From Bacteroidota bacterium (GTDB taxonomy: Bacteria > Bacteroidota > Bacteroidia > Chitinophagales > Chitinophagaceae): DNA of 64,000 bases. The notes below the pieces were generated by a model, which searched no databases, was not told where the DNA came from, and saw nothing but the letters and a program-made list of their open reading frames with translations. The stretch is taken from assembly GCA_024640255.1 (NCBI GenBank), contig JAHEFI010000001.1, forward strand, positions 372,001 to 436,000, read 5' to 3'. Shown one piece after another: positions 46,142 through 55,324 of the stretch. Both the position numbers and the translations under genes were made by a program. Numbering within the stretch: position 1 is the stretch's first letter; the number at the start of each line of letters is the position of its first letter.

Positions 46142-46882
46142 ATGCTTGAATACAACAAATCTGTTACAGGGACACCTGTTACTACTAATAAAGATGCAGC
46201 CATTTTAGTAAATGGATATCCAAAAGTGCCATTAACGGTTGACTGTGTTATTTTTGGATTTACCGACAATATGTTGAAAGTCCTTTTAATTAAGAGTGAT
46301 TTGGAGCTGTATAAAGACAAATTATCTCTTTTAGGTGATATGGTACAATCCAATGAGGATTTAGACAATGCGGCCCATAGAGTGCTATTAGAAAGAACGG
46401 GTATGCAAAATGTATATTTAGAGCAAGTGCATACTTTTAGTAAGGTGGACAGACATCCAGGAGGCAGGGTAATTACTACTGTGTATGCTTCCTTACTTGA
46501 TTTTAAAAATCAAGAATTAAGAATTCATGAAAACGAGCTTAAATGGCATGCTGTTAATCAAATCACTGAAATGGCATTTGACCATAAACAAATTTTAGAT
46601 GTTTGCTATGCTTGGTTGCAAAAGCGTATTCAAGAACATCCACTGGCTTTTAGCCTATTACCCGAAAAATTCTCATTAAGACAGGTACAAAATGTATATG
46701 AAGCTATTTTGGGTACTCAATTGGATAGAAGAAATTTCAGAAAAAAATTCGCAAGTATGGGCTTGTTGATTGATACCAATGAAATGGAAGTAAATGTTAC
46801 CCATCGTCCAGGTAAATTATACAAGTTTGATTATGCTCAATATGAGCAAAGCAAGCGAAATTGGGTGGGTATAGATTTTTAA
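46142..46882 (+). CDS. Nudix-domain transcriptional regulator (NrtR-like)
   Basis: About 246 residues from the ATG at 46142; the track's TTG is two codons earlier. An N-terminal Nudix fold (about 25-155) is followed by a winged helix-turn-helix ('SLRQVQNVYEAILGTQLD', 'RRNFRKKFASMGLL'). The Nudix box is degraded: where the consensus has REUxEExG it reads 'RVLLERTG', losing the acidic metal ligands. It is therefore likely a sensor of a nucleotide or ADP-ribose-like ligand rather than a hydrolase, as in NrtR/AraR-type regulators. Targets are not evident; the divergent ligA consumes NAD, a suggestive neighbour. Confidence 0.82.
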   Translation: MLEYNKSVTGTPVTTNKDAAILVNGYPKVPLTVDCVIFGFTDNMLKVLLIKSDLELYKDKLSLLGDMVQSNEDLDNAAHRVLLERTGMQNVYLEQVHTFSKVDRHPGGRVITTVYASLLDFKNQELRIHENELKWHAVNQITEMAFDHKQILDVCYAWLQKRIQEHPLAFSLLPEKFSLRQVQNVYEAILGTQLDRRNFRKKFASMGLLIDTNEMEVNVTHRPGKLYKFDYAQYEQSKRNWVGIDF

Positions 46883-46916
46883 ATACCTTTAGGCTCTTTT
46901 ACAAATAGGTATTACT

Positions 46917-47792
46917 ATGTTATATTCAATGACCGGTTACGGTAGGGCGGAAAGCAATTTTAATGAAAAGACTTTTATAGTGGAAGTAAAGTCTTTGAAT
47001 GGAAAGCAATTTGACCTTCGCTTAAATATCCCTTCTCCATTAAAACCATACGAGGTTGAGATTAGAAATAAACTGAATGAAGTTATTTTAAGAGGAAGTG
47101 TGGAATGTACTATTCAGATTAAATCTAATGGAGTGACTAAGCCTATTAGTATTAATAAAGAATTAGCAAAATCCTATTATCAGCCTATCATGGAATTGGC
47201 AGATGAATTAGGCATCACCAAAGAAAATATCTTAAGCACTTTATTAAAAATGCCAGATGTAGTGGCTTCAACCAATGAAGTTTTTACGGATGAAGAATGG
47301 AAAGCATTGGCAGGGGTTTTACATCAAGCTATTGATTTATTGATGAAGCATAGAGCAGAGGAAGGAAAATCAATTGAAAAGGATTTAGTTGAAAGAGTTT
47401 CGGCTATTTCTGCACAACAAGCAGTTATCGAAAAAATAGAACCAATAAGAAGGGCTAAAGTAAAAGAAAATTTAATCAAACAATTAGAGCAACATATTGG
47501 TGCAGACAAATATGATGCAAATAGATTAGAACAAGAATTGATTTACTATATCGAAAAAATTGATATCTCAGAAGAGCGTGTAAGATTGACTAATCATTGC
47601 GCTTATTTTAATACTATCTTATCTGAGAAAGATCCTTCTAAGGGTAAGAAGCTTTCTTTTATTCTTCAAGAAATGGGAAGAGAAATTAATACTACTGGTT
47701 CAAAAGCAAATGATGTAGATATTCAAAAAGCGGTTATTTTAATGAAGGATGAATTAGAAAAAGCCAAAGAGCAAATTTTAAATGTTTTATAA
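46917..47792 (+). CDS. yicC: YicC-family endoribonuclease
   Basis: 291 residues. It starts with the family hallmark 'MLYSMTGYGRAES' and ends with DUF1732 'LSFILQEMGREINTTGSKAND'. YicC is an RNA-degrading enzyme implicated in small-RNA decay in E. coli. It is first in a compact run with gldH and a histidine kinase; gldH starts just after its stop. Confidence 0.92.
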   Translation: MLYSMTGYGRAESNFNEKTFIVEVKSLNGKQFDLRLNIPSPLKPYEVEIRNKLNEVILRGSVECTIQIKSNGVTKPISINKELAKSYYQPIMELADELGITKENILSTLLKMPDVVASTNEVFTDEEWKALAGVLHQAIDLLMKHRAEEGKSIEKDLVERVSAISAQQAVIEKIEPIRRAKVKENLIKQLEQHIGADKYDANRLEQELIYYIEKIDISEERVRLTNHCAYFNTILSEKDPSKGKKLSFILQEMGREINTTGSKANDVDIQKAVILMKDELEKAKEQILNVL

Positions 47793-47793
47793 G

Positions 47794-48267
47794 ATGAGGA
47801 ATTGGAGTAAGATATATTATATACTTCTTGTTCTTGTATGCTTGGGGGCTTGTCAGTCTATAGATTTATATGAACAAGCCACTACTTATCCTGATCACCA
47901 ATGGTCTAGTAAGCAGGTGAATCAATACCAGTTTACTATTGCAGATTCGAATGCATTATATAATATGTATTTTGTTATAAGGCATCATAACGCATATCAC
48001 TATAAAAATATTTGGTTACAAGTGAATACTAAAGCCGCTGGCGATAGTTTACAAAAACAAACTATCAATATTAATTTGGCAGATGATATGAATGGCTGGT
48101 TAGGATCTGGCATGGATGATATTTATGATCATAGAGTTTTAATTAACTCAAAACCAATAAAACTTCCTAAGGGTATTTTTACCATTAGCACGCAACAAAT
48201 TATGCGTGAAGATCCTTTACAAAATATATTAACGACTGGCATTAGAGTGGAAAAAGCGAAGCCATGA
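47794..48267 (+). CDS. gldH: Gliding motility lipoprotein GldH
   Basis: 157 residues from the ATG at 47794; an upstream in-frame ATG at 47782 would overlap yicC. The lipoprotein signal is 'LLVLVCLGAC'. The GldH signature is recognisable in 'YNMYFVIRHHNAYHYKNI' and 'GWLGSGMDDIYDHR'. GldH is required for Bacteroidota gliding and is linked to the type IX secretion apparatus, although it also occurs in non-gliders. The histidine kinase overlaps its stop by 4 nt. Confidence 0.85.
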   Translation: MRNWSKIYYILLVLVCLGACQSIDLYEQATTYPDHQWSSKQVNQYQFTIADSNALYNMYFVIRHHNAYHYKNIWLQVNTKAAGDSLQKQTININLADDMNGWLGSGMDDIYDHRVLINSKPIKLPKGIFTISTQQIMREDPLQNILTTGIRVEKAKP

Positions 48268-49220
48268 AATTGAAATTAGTCAATGTAATTTATTGGATTT
48301 TTTTAACCTATATGGTAGCTGCATTTGTATGGTGGTATGTGTCTTTGGAAAAACAAAATGACCAAATCACGAAAATCAAAATAGAAAAATTACAAGCGAC
48401 TAATGGGACTAATGCTACCAGTTACCAAGAATTGTTAAATTATCAAGAAAGAAAAAGAAAACAATTTTTAGGAGAGGGCATTACATTTTTATTCTTGTTT
48501 TTATTAGGCGCTATTTATGTATATAGGTCCTTGGTGAAACAACTTAAGTATTCCAATCAGCAACAAAATTTTATGATGGCGGTAACGCATGAATTAAAAA
48601 CGCCCATTGCTGTAACTCAATTAAATATTGAAACGCTTTTAAAAAGAGATCTACAGTCTGATCAACAAAAACAATTGTTGAATAATTCTTTGAAAGAGAC
48701 CCAACGCTTAGATGCTTTATGTAATAATATTTTACTAGCTTCTCAGCTTGACTTAGCGGACTACCAACAAAACAAACAATCTATCAATTTGTCTGAAGTA
48801 GTTACTGGAGTAATAAAGTCATTTGAAGAAAGATATCCTACTAGAAAAATTATAAGCCATATTCAAGAAACAGTGACCATGTTTGCAGAGCCTTTATTAA
48901 TGCAAATGCTTTTACAGAATTTAGTAGACAATGCACATAAATATGCTCCCATCGACACACCCATTGAAGTAGTATTGGAACAAAATGAGCATCATACCTT
49001 ATTACAAGTAAAAGACCAAGGAATTGGTATTCCTTTAGAAGAAAGAGAACGCGTATTTAATAAATTTTATAGAGTGGGCAATGAATTTACCAGATCGGCC
49101 AAAGGAACTGGTTTGGGACTCTATTTATGTAAGAAAATAGCTCAATTCCATCAATCACAGCTATTGATTAGCGAAAATCAACCACAGGGTACTATTTTTA
49201 GTTTTAAGGCAATCTTTTAG
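48264..49220 (+). CDS. Sensor histidine kinase without adjacent response regulator
   Basis: 318 residues. Two transmembrane helices (about 8-27 and 72-88) flank a small periplasmic loop of about 45 residues. HisKA follows, with the phospho-accepting His109 in 'MAVTHELKTPIAV', then HATPase_c with N box 'LVDNAHKYAP', G1 'DQGIGIPLEER' and G2 'GTGLGLYL'. There is no HAMP or PAS domain. It overlaps gldH (ATGA), so the two are translationally coupled. No response regulator is encoded in this window. Confidence 0.92.
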   Translation: MKLKLVNVIYWIFLTYMVAAFVWWYVSLEKQNDQITKIKIEKLQATNGTNATSYQELLNYQERKRKQFLGEGITFLFLFLLGAIYVYRSLVKQLKYSNQQQNFMMAVTHELKTPIAVTQLNIETLLKRDLQSDQQKQLLNNSLKETQRLDALCNNILLASQLDLADYQQNKQSINLSEVVTGVIKSFEERYPTRKIISHIQETVTMFAEPLLMQMLLQNLVDNAHKYAPIDTPIEVVLEQNEHHTLLQVKDQGIGIPLEERERVFNKFYRVGNEFTRSAKGTGLGLYLCKKIAQFHQSQLLISENQPQGTIFSFKAIF

Positions 49221-49255
49221 CTTTTTAATCGTTATTAAAGGGTTAATTGTACATC

Positions 49256-50389
49256 ATGTCTTTGAGCTCTATTGCCGATTTTTTACAACCCGTTAATTTA
49301 GACCTACTTTCTAAGGATGAAGGCTATAGGGATACCCAATTAGGGAAGCATATTAAAGTATATGAAACTCAGTTGCCGGATATCACGGATGCCGATATGG
49401 TCATTATTGGTGCTGGAGAATGTAGAGGAGCTGGTTATGCTTTAAGCGAACATGCATCGGCAGATGGCATACGCTCTGCTTTATATGCATTATACTATTG
49501 GCATTCACAAGTAACTATTGCCGATTTAGGTAACGTAAAAATTGGACAAACCATACAAGATAGTTATGCTGCATTAAGAACCGTTATTGCAGAGTTAATT
49601 TTACAAAACAAAAAAGTGGTAGTGATTGGAGGATCTCATGATTTAACCTTGCCTCAATACCATTCTTATACAAGTATCCCAACCTTGGTAAATGCTGTGG
49701 TAACAGATGCTAAAATTGATTTGGATTTGGAAGCAAGATTACCAGCAGATCATTTCTTAGAAGAATTATTTACTGGGCTTCCTAATCATTTAAATCACTA
49801 TGCACATATAGCTTTCCAAAGTTATTTTATGCATCCTCATATGTTGGAAACAATTGACAAATTAAGGTTTGATTGTTTTAGACTAGGAATAGTAAGAGAA
49901 GATATTGAAGAAATGGAACCTGTGATTAGAGATAGTCATATGATGAGTTTTGATATTAGTGCTATTCAAAATGCACAAGCTCCTGCGAATATTATTACAC
50001 CAAATGGGTTAAATGGGGAAGAAGCATGTGTATTAATGCAATACGCTGGAATGAGCTGGAAGACTAGTAGTATTGGCTTATATGGTTATCAAGCAGAACT
50101 AGATCGCAATGGTTTGACTGCCATTCAAATGGCACAAATGATTTGGTATATCATTGATGGTATACAAAAAGGTAAAAAAGAATCGCCTTTATCTGCTACA
50201 GAAAGATTTAAAGAATTTCATATTGCCTTTTCTGATATAGATACACAATTTTTACAAAGCAAGAGTACTGGAAGATGGTGGATGCAACTTCATAATAAGG
50301 AGTGGGCTCCTTGTAGTTATAAAGATTATTTAGTAGCTTCAAAAAACGAAATTCCAGAAAGATGGCTAAGAGCACTAGAAAGAGAGTAA
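49256..50389 (+). CDS. Arginase/formimidoylglutamase-like protein with altered metal site
   Basis: 377 residues from the ATG at 49256; the track's TTG is three codons earlier. It has the ureohydrolase fold, with 'VVIGGSHDLTLPQ', 'VVTDAKIDLD' and 'MSFDISAIQNA' at the places of the GGxH, DAHxD and SxDxDxxD metal motifs. One His has become Lys and the Asp ligands of the last motif are partly lost, so dimanganese catalysis is doubtful. Related Bacteroidota proteins, usually named arginase or formimidoylglutamase, share the DAKID form as I recall. It lies 35 nt after the kinase and overlaps dacB by 28 bp. Confidence 0.78.
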   Translation: MSLSSIADFLQPVNLDLLSKDEGYRDTQLGKHIKVYETQLPDITDADMVIIGAGECRGAGYALSEHASADGIRSALYALYYWHSQVTIADLGNVKIGQTIQDSYAALRTVIAELILQNKKVVVIGGSHDLTLPQYHSYTSIPTLVNAVVTDAKIDLDLEARLPADHFLEELFTGLPNHLNHYAHIAFQSYFMHPHMLETIDKLRFDCFRLGIVREDIEEMEPVIRDSHMMSFDISAIQNAQAPANIITPNGLNGEEACVLMQYAGMSWKTSSIGLYGYQAELDRNGLTAIQMAQMIWYIIDGIQKGKKESPLSATERFKEFHIAFSDIDTQFLQSKSTGRWWMQLHNKEWAPCSYKDYLVASKNEIPERWLRALERE

Positions 50390-51684
50390 ACGGTTTACAA
50401 CAAATTTCCCTATTATTATTGATTGTATTTTTTGCATCATCTTGTGCGGTACAAAAAGCGCAACATGCACTGTTGCATACTCCTGCATTAAAAGGAGCAC
50501 ATGTGGGTATTGCAGTATATAATGATACCAAGGGTTCTTGGATTGATCAATATCAGAGCGATCATTATTATACACCTGCTAGTAATACTAAAATTTTAGC
50601 CACTTATGTAGGTTTACAATTTTTAGGGGATTCTATACCAGGATGGAAGATGGCAGAAAATGCAGATACTTTATTTTTATTTCCTCAAGGGGATCCTAGT
50701 TTTTTTCATCCAGAATTTACCTACCAACCAATCATTGATATCATCAAAAAGACCAATAAGCAAGTGGTTATTGCAACTACTCAAACCAATGATCAATTTG
50801 AAAGTATGGGAGATGGTTGGGCTTGGAATGATTATGCAGAAGATTATCAACCAGAGCGTTCTAGAATGCCCGTATATGGCAATGTGGTGCACTTTTATGA
50901 TAATGGGAAAGAATTGAATATCAAGCCTTTTCATTTTTTCAGAAATCAAAGTATTGATTATAGTGTTGTAAAATCTAAACAATGGTCAAGAAAAAAAACG
51001 ACCAATCAGTTTTTTATAACTAATCAAAAAAACAATGCAAGCTATTTTCAGGTTCCATTTATCAATGATCCAGAAAACGCCATTGATTTATTGAATGATA
51101 GTTTACACTTAGCTAAACCCATTCAAGCACTTCATTATACTCCTCAACTTACTCAAACAACCATTAAAACAGTACCTACTGATTCATTGTTAAAAATTAT
51201 GATGAGCAGAAGTGATAATTTTTATGCGGAGCAAGTGTTGTTAATGGGAAGTGCGCATTTATTAGGCCGAATAGATGATGCTGCTTTTATTGATAGTTTG
51301 ATCAAAGTAGAATTTAGTTTTTTACCTCAACCAATGCGTTGGGCAGATGGTAGTGGTTTAAGCAGGTATAATTTAAATACCCCTGAAAACTATATAGCTA
51401 TTTTAAAACAAATGCAAGCAAAGTATGGTGAGTCTAGGGTTAGAAATATTTTTGAAAAAGGAGGGGAGGGAACCCTTTCTGCATACTATAAAAATTTTCC
51501 AGGAAGTATTTATGCTAAAACAGGTACCCTAGGTGGTCAAATTGCTTTAAGTGGATTTATATACACTCAGCATGATCAAAAATTGTACTTCTCTGTTTTA
51601 GTGGCTAACCACATGAGTAAAACTACAAGTGCAGTGAGGAAAGCGGTGGAAGCTTATTTAGTGAAATTGGCTAGTAAAAATTAA
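50362..51684 (+). CDS. dacB: D-alanyl-D-alanine carboxypeptidase/endopeptidase (PBP4 family)
   Basis: 440 residues, peptidase family S13. A lipoprotein-type signal ('LIVFFASSC') precedes the SxxK motif 'PASNTKILATY', SxN-type 'MSRSDNFYAEQ' and the KTG triad 'YAKTGTLGG'. It trims peptidoglycan cross-bridges in the periplasm. The start overlaps the upstream ureohydrolase-like gene by 28 bp. The stop abuts the mutL stop on the other strand. Confidence 0.93.
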   Translation: MAKSTRKRVNGLQQISLLLLIVFFASSCAVQKAQHALLHTPALKGAHVGIAVYNDTKGSWIDQYQSDHYYTPASNTKILATYVGLQFLGDSIPGWKMAENADTLFLFPQGDPSFFHPEFTYQPIIDIIKKTNKQVVIATTQTNDQFESMGDGWAWNDYAEDYQPERSRMPVYGNVVHFYDNGKELNIKPFHFFRNQSIDYSVVKSKQWSRKKTTNQFFITNQKNNASYFQVPFINDPENAIDLLNDSLHLAKPIQALHYTPQLTQTTIKTVPTDSLLKIMMSRSDNFYAEQVLLMGSAHLLGRIDDAAFIDSLIKVEFSFLPQPMRWADGSGLSRYNLNTPENYIAILKQMQAKYGESRVRNIFEKGGEGTLSAYYKNFPGSIYAKTGTLGGQIALSGFIYTQHDQKLYFSVLVANHMSKTTSAVRKAVEAYLVKLASKN

Positions 51685-53526
51685 TTATTGGGTAAACAAG
51701 CCATCAATATAGGCTTCGTTTAAAGAAATATAAGTAGGAGCACCTGTAGCAGTCACTTGTGGTGTTTCGCATTCACACAAAGCATCTATCAGTGTTCGCA
51801 TTTCCAATGTGGTTAATTCTTTTCCTGCTTTAATAGCCATTTGTCTACTCATGCAACGAATCAATTTCTCTCTTTTGCTAAAGTTTAGGTTGTTGCTAAA
51901 ATGTTTGAATTGTTCTAACAATAGTTCAATTGCATTTTTTTCATTTCCAGAATCTACGTCTGCAGGAATACCTTGTATCACAAAACTATTGGGCCCAAAG
52001 CTTTCTAACTCATAACCAATTAAGGCAAGGTCAGGAATAATTTCTTCTAATAACACTGCATCCGATGCGCTTAGTTCTAAAACCACAGGGAATAAACTTT
52101 TTTGAGTGGCATGCGCTTGCATGCTTGCTCTCTGGTATTTCTCATACAAGATACGCTCATGTGCTAATTGCTGATGTATCATCAAAAAGCCAGAATTAGC
52201 AGGGGCTATAATATAAGTATTATGTATTTGAACAAGGGTGGCATCTTCCAAAATGGATAATTTATTATCCTTTTCTTCAAATCCCATGGAAGAAGGCTTT
52301 ACAATATATTCGTTATTGGGCTCTGCGCTTGGTATAGTTGAAAAATAATCTTTCCACTGAGCATTCTCTTTATTACCACTAGATTTTGGAATAAAGTGTG
52401 CTTGGTTTTTTTGTGTAAAGCCAGCGTATAAACTATTACTTGTAGTTGCGTTTTGTTTTTCTTCTGTAAAAGGTTTCTGAACGGCATCCAAACTTTGAAT
52501 AGAAGCGTCCAATGAAAAATCCAATGAAGGAGCAATACTAAATTGCGCTAATGCATGTTTAACAGCTGCTTGAACAAATGCATAAATAATTTTATCGTCC
52601 TCGAATTTAATTTCCTGTTTGGTTGGATGTACATTAATATCCACTTGTGCAGGATCTACATCAATGTATAAAATATAACTTGGAAAGTTCTCTTTGGGTA
52701 TAAGTCCTTCAAAAGCGTTCGCTACTGCATGATGCAAATAGGCGCTTTTAATAAATCTGCGATTCACAAAAAAGTACTGATCACTTCTTGTTTTTTTAGC
52801 AGTCTCTGGTTTGCCCACAAAACCTGCAATATTTAAATAGTCTGTGTGTTCGCCTACGGCAACTAATTTGGCATTATAACTATTGCCTAATACCTGAATA
52901 GCTCTTTGTTTAAAACTTCCTCCTTCCCAATGAAATACTTCTTGTCCATTATTGTTTAAACTAAAAAATATTTCAGGAAAGGCCAAAGCCACTCTGGTAA
53001 ATTCGTCAATGATATGTTTTAATTCTGCAGCATTGCTTTTTAAAAAATTTCTTCTAGCAGGTACATTGAAAAATAAATTTTTCATGCTTATGCTAGTTCC
53101 CACTGGACAAGCTGTTGCAGAACTTTCAACTATCTTGCTATTTTCTACAATAACTTCTGTACCTGTTTCATCTTCTTCTCTTCTGGTTTTTAAATGTACT
53201 TGAGCAACGGCAGCAATAGAGGCTAGTGCTTCTCCTCTAAAACCCATGGTTCTAATTTGAAATAAATCTTCAATAGTGCTTATCTTACTGGTAGCATGTC
53301 TTCCAAAAGCGTTTTGAGCATCTTTGGGACTCATTCCCTTGCCATTGTCAATTACTTGGATTAAAGCCTTTCCAGCGTCATTGATGATTAATTGAATTTT
53401 AGTGGCACCAGCATCTACCGCATTTTCCAACAATTCCTTTACGGCACTTGCTGGTCTTTGTATCACTTCACCCGCCGCAATTTGGTTGGCTATATGATCT
53501 GGTAATAAATGTATTGTTTCGGCCAC
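51685..53526 (-). CDS. mutL: DNA mismatch repair protein MutL
   Basis: About 613 residues from the GTG at 53526 ('AETIHLLPDHIANQIAAGEV'), which matches the usual MutL start. The track's ATG adds 14 unlike residues that run across the M3-peptidase promoter. GHKL ATPase motifs are 'ELLENAVDAGATKI', 'DNGKGM' and 'GFRGEALASIAAV'. The C-terminal dimerisation domain includes 'RCMSRQMAIKAGKELT'. I see no clear DQHAxxExxxYE endonuclease motif; 'IHQQLAHERILYEKYQ' is the corresponding segment, with the Asp replaced, so nicking activity needs checking. Confidence 0.94.
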   Translation of the reverse strand: MAETIHLLPDHIANQIAAGEVIQRPASAVKELLENAVDAGATKIQLIINDAGKALIQVIDNGKGMSPKDAQNAFGRHATSKISTIEDLFQIRTMGFRGEALASIAAVAQVHLKTRREEDETGTEVIVENSKIVESSATACPVGTSISMKNLFFNVPARRNFLKSNAAELKHIIDEFTRVALAFPEIFFSLNNNGQEVFHWEGGSFKQRAIQVLGNSYNAKLVAVGEHTDYLNIAGFVGKPETAKKTRSDQYFFVNRRFIKSAYLHHAVANAFEGLIPKENFPSYILYIDVDPAQVDINVHPTKQEIKFEDDKIIYAFVQAAVKHALAQFSIAPSLDFSLDASIQSLDAVQKPFTEEKQNATTSNSLYAGFTQKNQAHFIPKSSGNKENAQWKDYFSTIPSAEPNNEYIVKPSSMGFEEKDNKLSILEDATLVQIHNTYIIAPANSGFLMIHQQLAHERILYEKYQRASMQAHATQKSLFPVVLELSASDAVLLEEIIPDLALIGYELESFGPNSFVIQGIPADVDSGNEKNAIELLLEQFKHFSNNLNFSKREKLIRCMSRQMAIKAGKELTTLEMRTLIDALCECETPQVTATGAPTYISLNEAYIDGLFTQ

Positions 53527-53556
53527 TTTTAATCTTTTTGAAGTGTGTAAAAGTAG

Positions 53557-53564
53557 TAAATTTG
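53557..53564 (+). promoter_or_regulatory. -7 element of the M3 peptidase gene
   Basis: TAAATTTG, an exact consensus match 19 nt before the ATG, with TTTG at 53537-53540 as a somewhat close -33 candidate. Confidence 0.5.
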
Positions 53565-53583
53565 CCACTTAAAATTTCATCTT

Positions 53584-55308
53584 ATGCTCAGAACGGCAGA
53601 CATTCAAAAATTAGCCCATCATTACCTACCCAAAGACTTTATTTTAACCGATTGGGCAAGCCTAGAGCCCTTTTTTATAGAATTATCCGATAGGCCAATT
53701 GATGATGCTGCGGGACTTGAAAAATGGCTAAAAGACCTAAGTGAATTAGAAGCTTTTATTAGTGAAGACGCTTGTTGGAGACAGATTAAAATGACTTGTG
53801 ATACAACCGATAAAAGTTTAGAAGAAGCATTTAACTTTTTTTGCATGGAGATTCAACCCAAAATGCAACCTTATGCAGATGCTTTGAATAAAAAATTGAT
53901 AGCTTGTCCATTTACTAAAACCTTGGACAAGGATACTTATTTTACTTATTTAAGAGCTGTTCAAAAAAGTATTGATTTATTTAGAACAGAAAATATTTCT
54001 ATACAGGCAGAATTAAGCGTTTTACAACAACAATATGGATCGATCGCCGGCAAAATGACAATCACTCATGAAGGACAGGAATATACTTTGCAACAAGCCG
54101 CTCAATTTTTAGAGAGTGAGGATAGAGCTATCAGAGAATCTGTTTATAGAAAAATACAAGAAAGAAGATTGGAAGACAAAAAAGCCATGCATGATTTATT
54201 TTCTAGTTTAATTGAAAAAAGAAATCAGGTAGCCATAAATGCAGGCTTTGCCAATTATAGAGATTATAAGTTTGTTGAGTTAGGCAGGTTTGATTATACC
54301 AAAGAAGATTGCTTTCAATTTCATGAAGCAGTGAAATTACATGTGCTTCCTTTGATTGATAAAATATATGCTAGAAAAAAACAAAAGCTAGGCTTAGACG
54401 TTTTAAAACCTTGGGATACAGAAGCAGAGCCAGCAGGAACAAAACCATTAAGACCTTTTACCGATGGGAAAGATTTATATGAAAAATCTGTGGCTTGCTT
54501 TGAACAATTGCATCCCTTTTTTGCAGATTGTTTAAAGAAGATGAACTCTTTAAAGCATTTTGATTTAGAGAGTAGAAAAGGGAAAGCGCCAGGCGGATAC
54601 AATTGTCCATTAGCTGAATCAGGTGCCCCTTTTATTTTTATGAACGCCGCTGGCCAAATGAGCGATGTGACTACCATGGTGCATGAAGGTGGACATGCAG
54701 TTCATAGTTTTTTATCACATAATTTAAGTTTAAGTGCTTTTAAAGAATACCCCATGGAAATTGCCGAAGTGGCAAGCATGTCCATGGAATTATTTACTAT
54801 GGATCATTGGCAATCTTTCTTTGACAATGAATCGGATTTGAGCCGAGCTAAAGAACATCAGTTAGAGCGCACCATTACCATCTTCCCTTGGATTGCTATT
54901 ATTGATAAGTTTCAACATTGGGTATACGAACATCCAATACATAGCATTGAAGAGCGCACTGCTACTTGGACAAGTATATTAAAAGAATTCTCTACAAATA
55001 GCATTGATTACACAGGATTAGATGAATTTAGAGCAATAGGATGGCAAAGACAATTGCATTTATTTGAAGTGCCTTTCTACTATATTGAATATGGTATTGC
55101 TCAATTAGGGGCTATTGGTATGTGGATGCAGTATCAACAAAATCCAACTACAGCATTAGAGAATTACATGAATGCATTGGCTTTAGGTGGAACAAAGACT
55201 TTGCCTGAGTTATACAAAACTGCTGGTATTGAATTTAATTTCTCTCCTGACTACGTTAAAAAATTAATGGACTTCACCAATACACAATTAGAAAAACTAT
55301 ATGTATAA
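53584..55308 (+). CDS. M3-family oligoendopeptidase (PepF-like)
   Basis: 574-residue cytoplasmic zinc metallopeptidase. The active-site helix is 'TTMVHEGGHAVHSF' (HExGH), with the third ligand downstream in 'EIAEVASMSMELF'. Its all-helical architecture and length fit oligoendopeptidase F, which degrades short peptides. There is no signal peptide. It is divergent from mutL. The small secreted protein gene starts 16 nt after its stop. Confidence 0.93.
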   Translation: MLRTADIQKLAHHYLPKDFILTDWASLEPFFIELSDRPIDDAAGLEKWLKDLSELEAFISEDACWRQIKMTCDTTDKSLEEAFNFFCMEIQPKMQPYADALNKKLIACPFTKTLDKDTYFTYLRAVQKSIDLFRTENISIQAELSVLQQQYGSIAGKMTITHEGQEYTLQQAAQFLESEDRAIRESVYRKIQERRLEDKKAMHDLFSSLIEKRNQVAINAGFANYRDYKFVELGRFDYTKEDCFQFHEAVKLHVLPLIDKIYARKKQKLGLDVLKPWDTEAEPAGTKPLRPFTDGKDLYEKSVACFEQLHPFFADCLKKMNSLKHFDLESRKGKAPGGYNCPLAESGAPFIFMNAAGQMSDVTTMVHEGGHAVHSFLSHNLSLSAFKEYPMEIAEVASMSMELFTMDHWQSFFDNESDLSRAKEHQLERTITIFPWIAIIDKFQHWVYEHPIHSIEERTATWTSILKEFSTNSIDYTGLDEFRAIGWQRQLHLFEVPFYYIEYGIAQLGAIGMWMQYQQNPTTALENYMNALALGGTKTLPELYKTAGIEFNFSPDYVKKLMDFTNTQLEKLYV

Positions 55309-55324
55309 AATTAAAACCAAGAGT

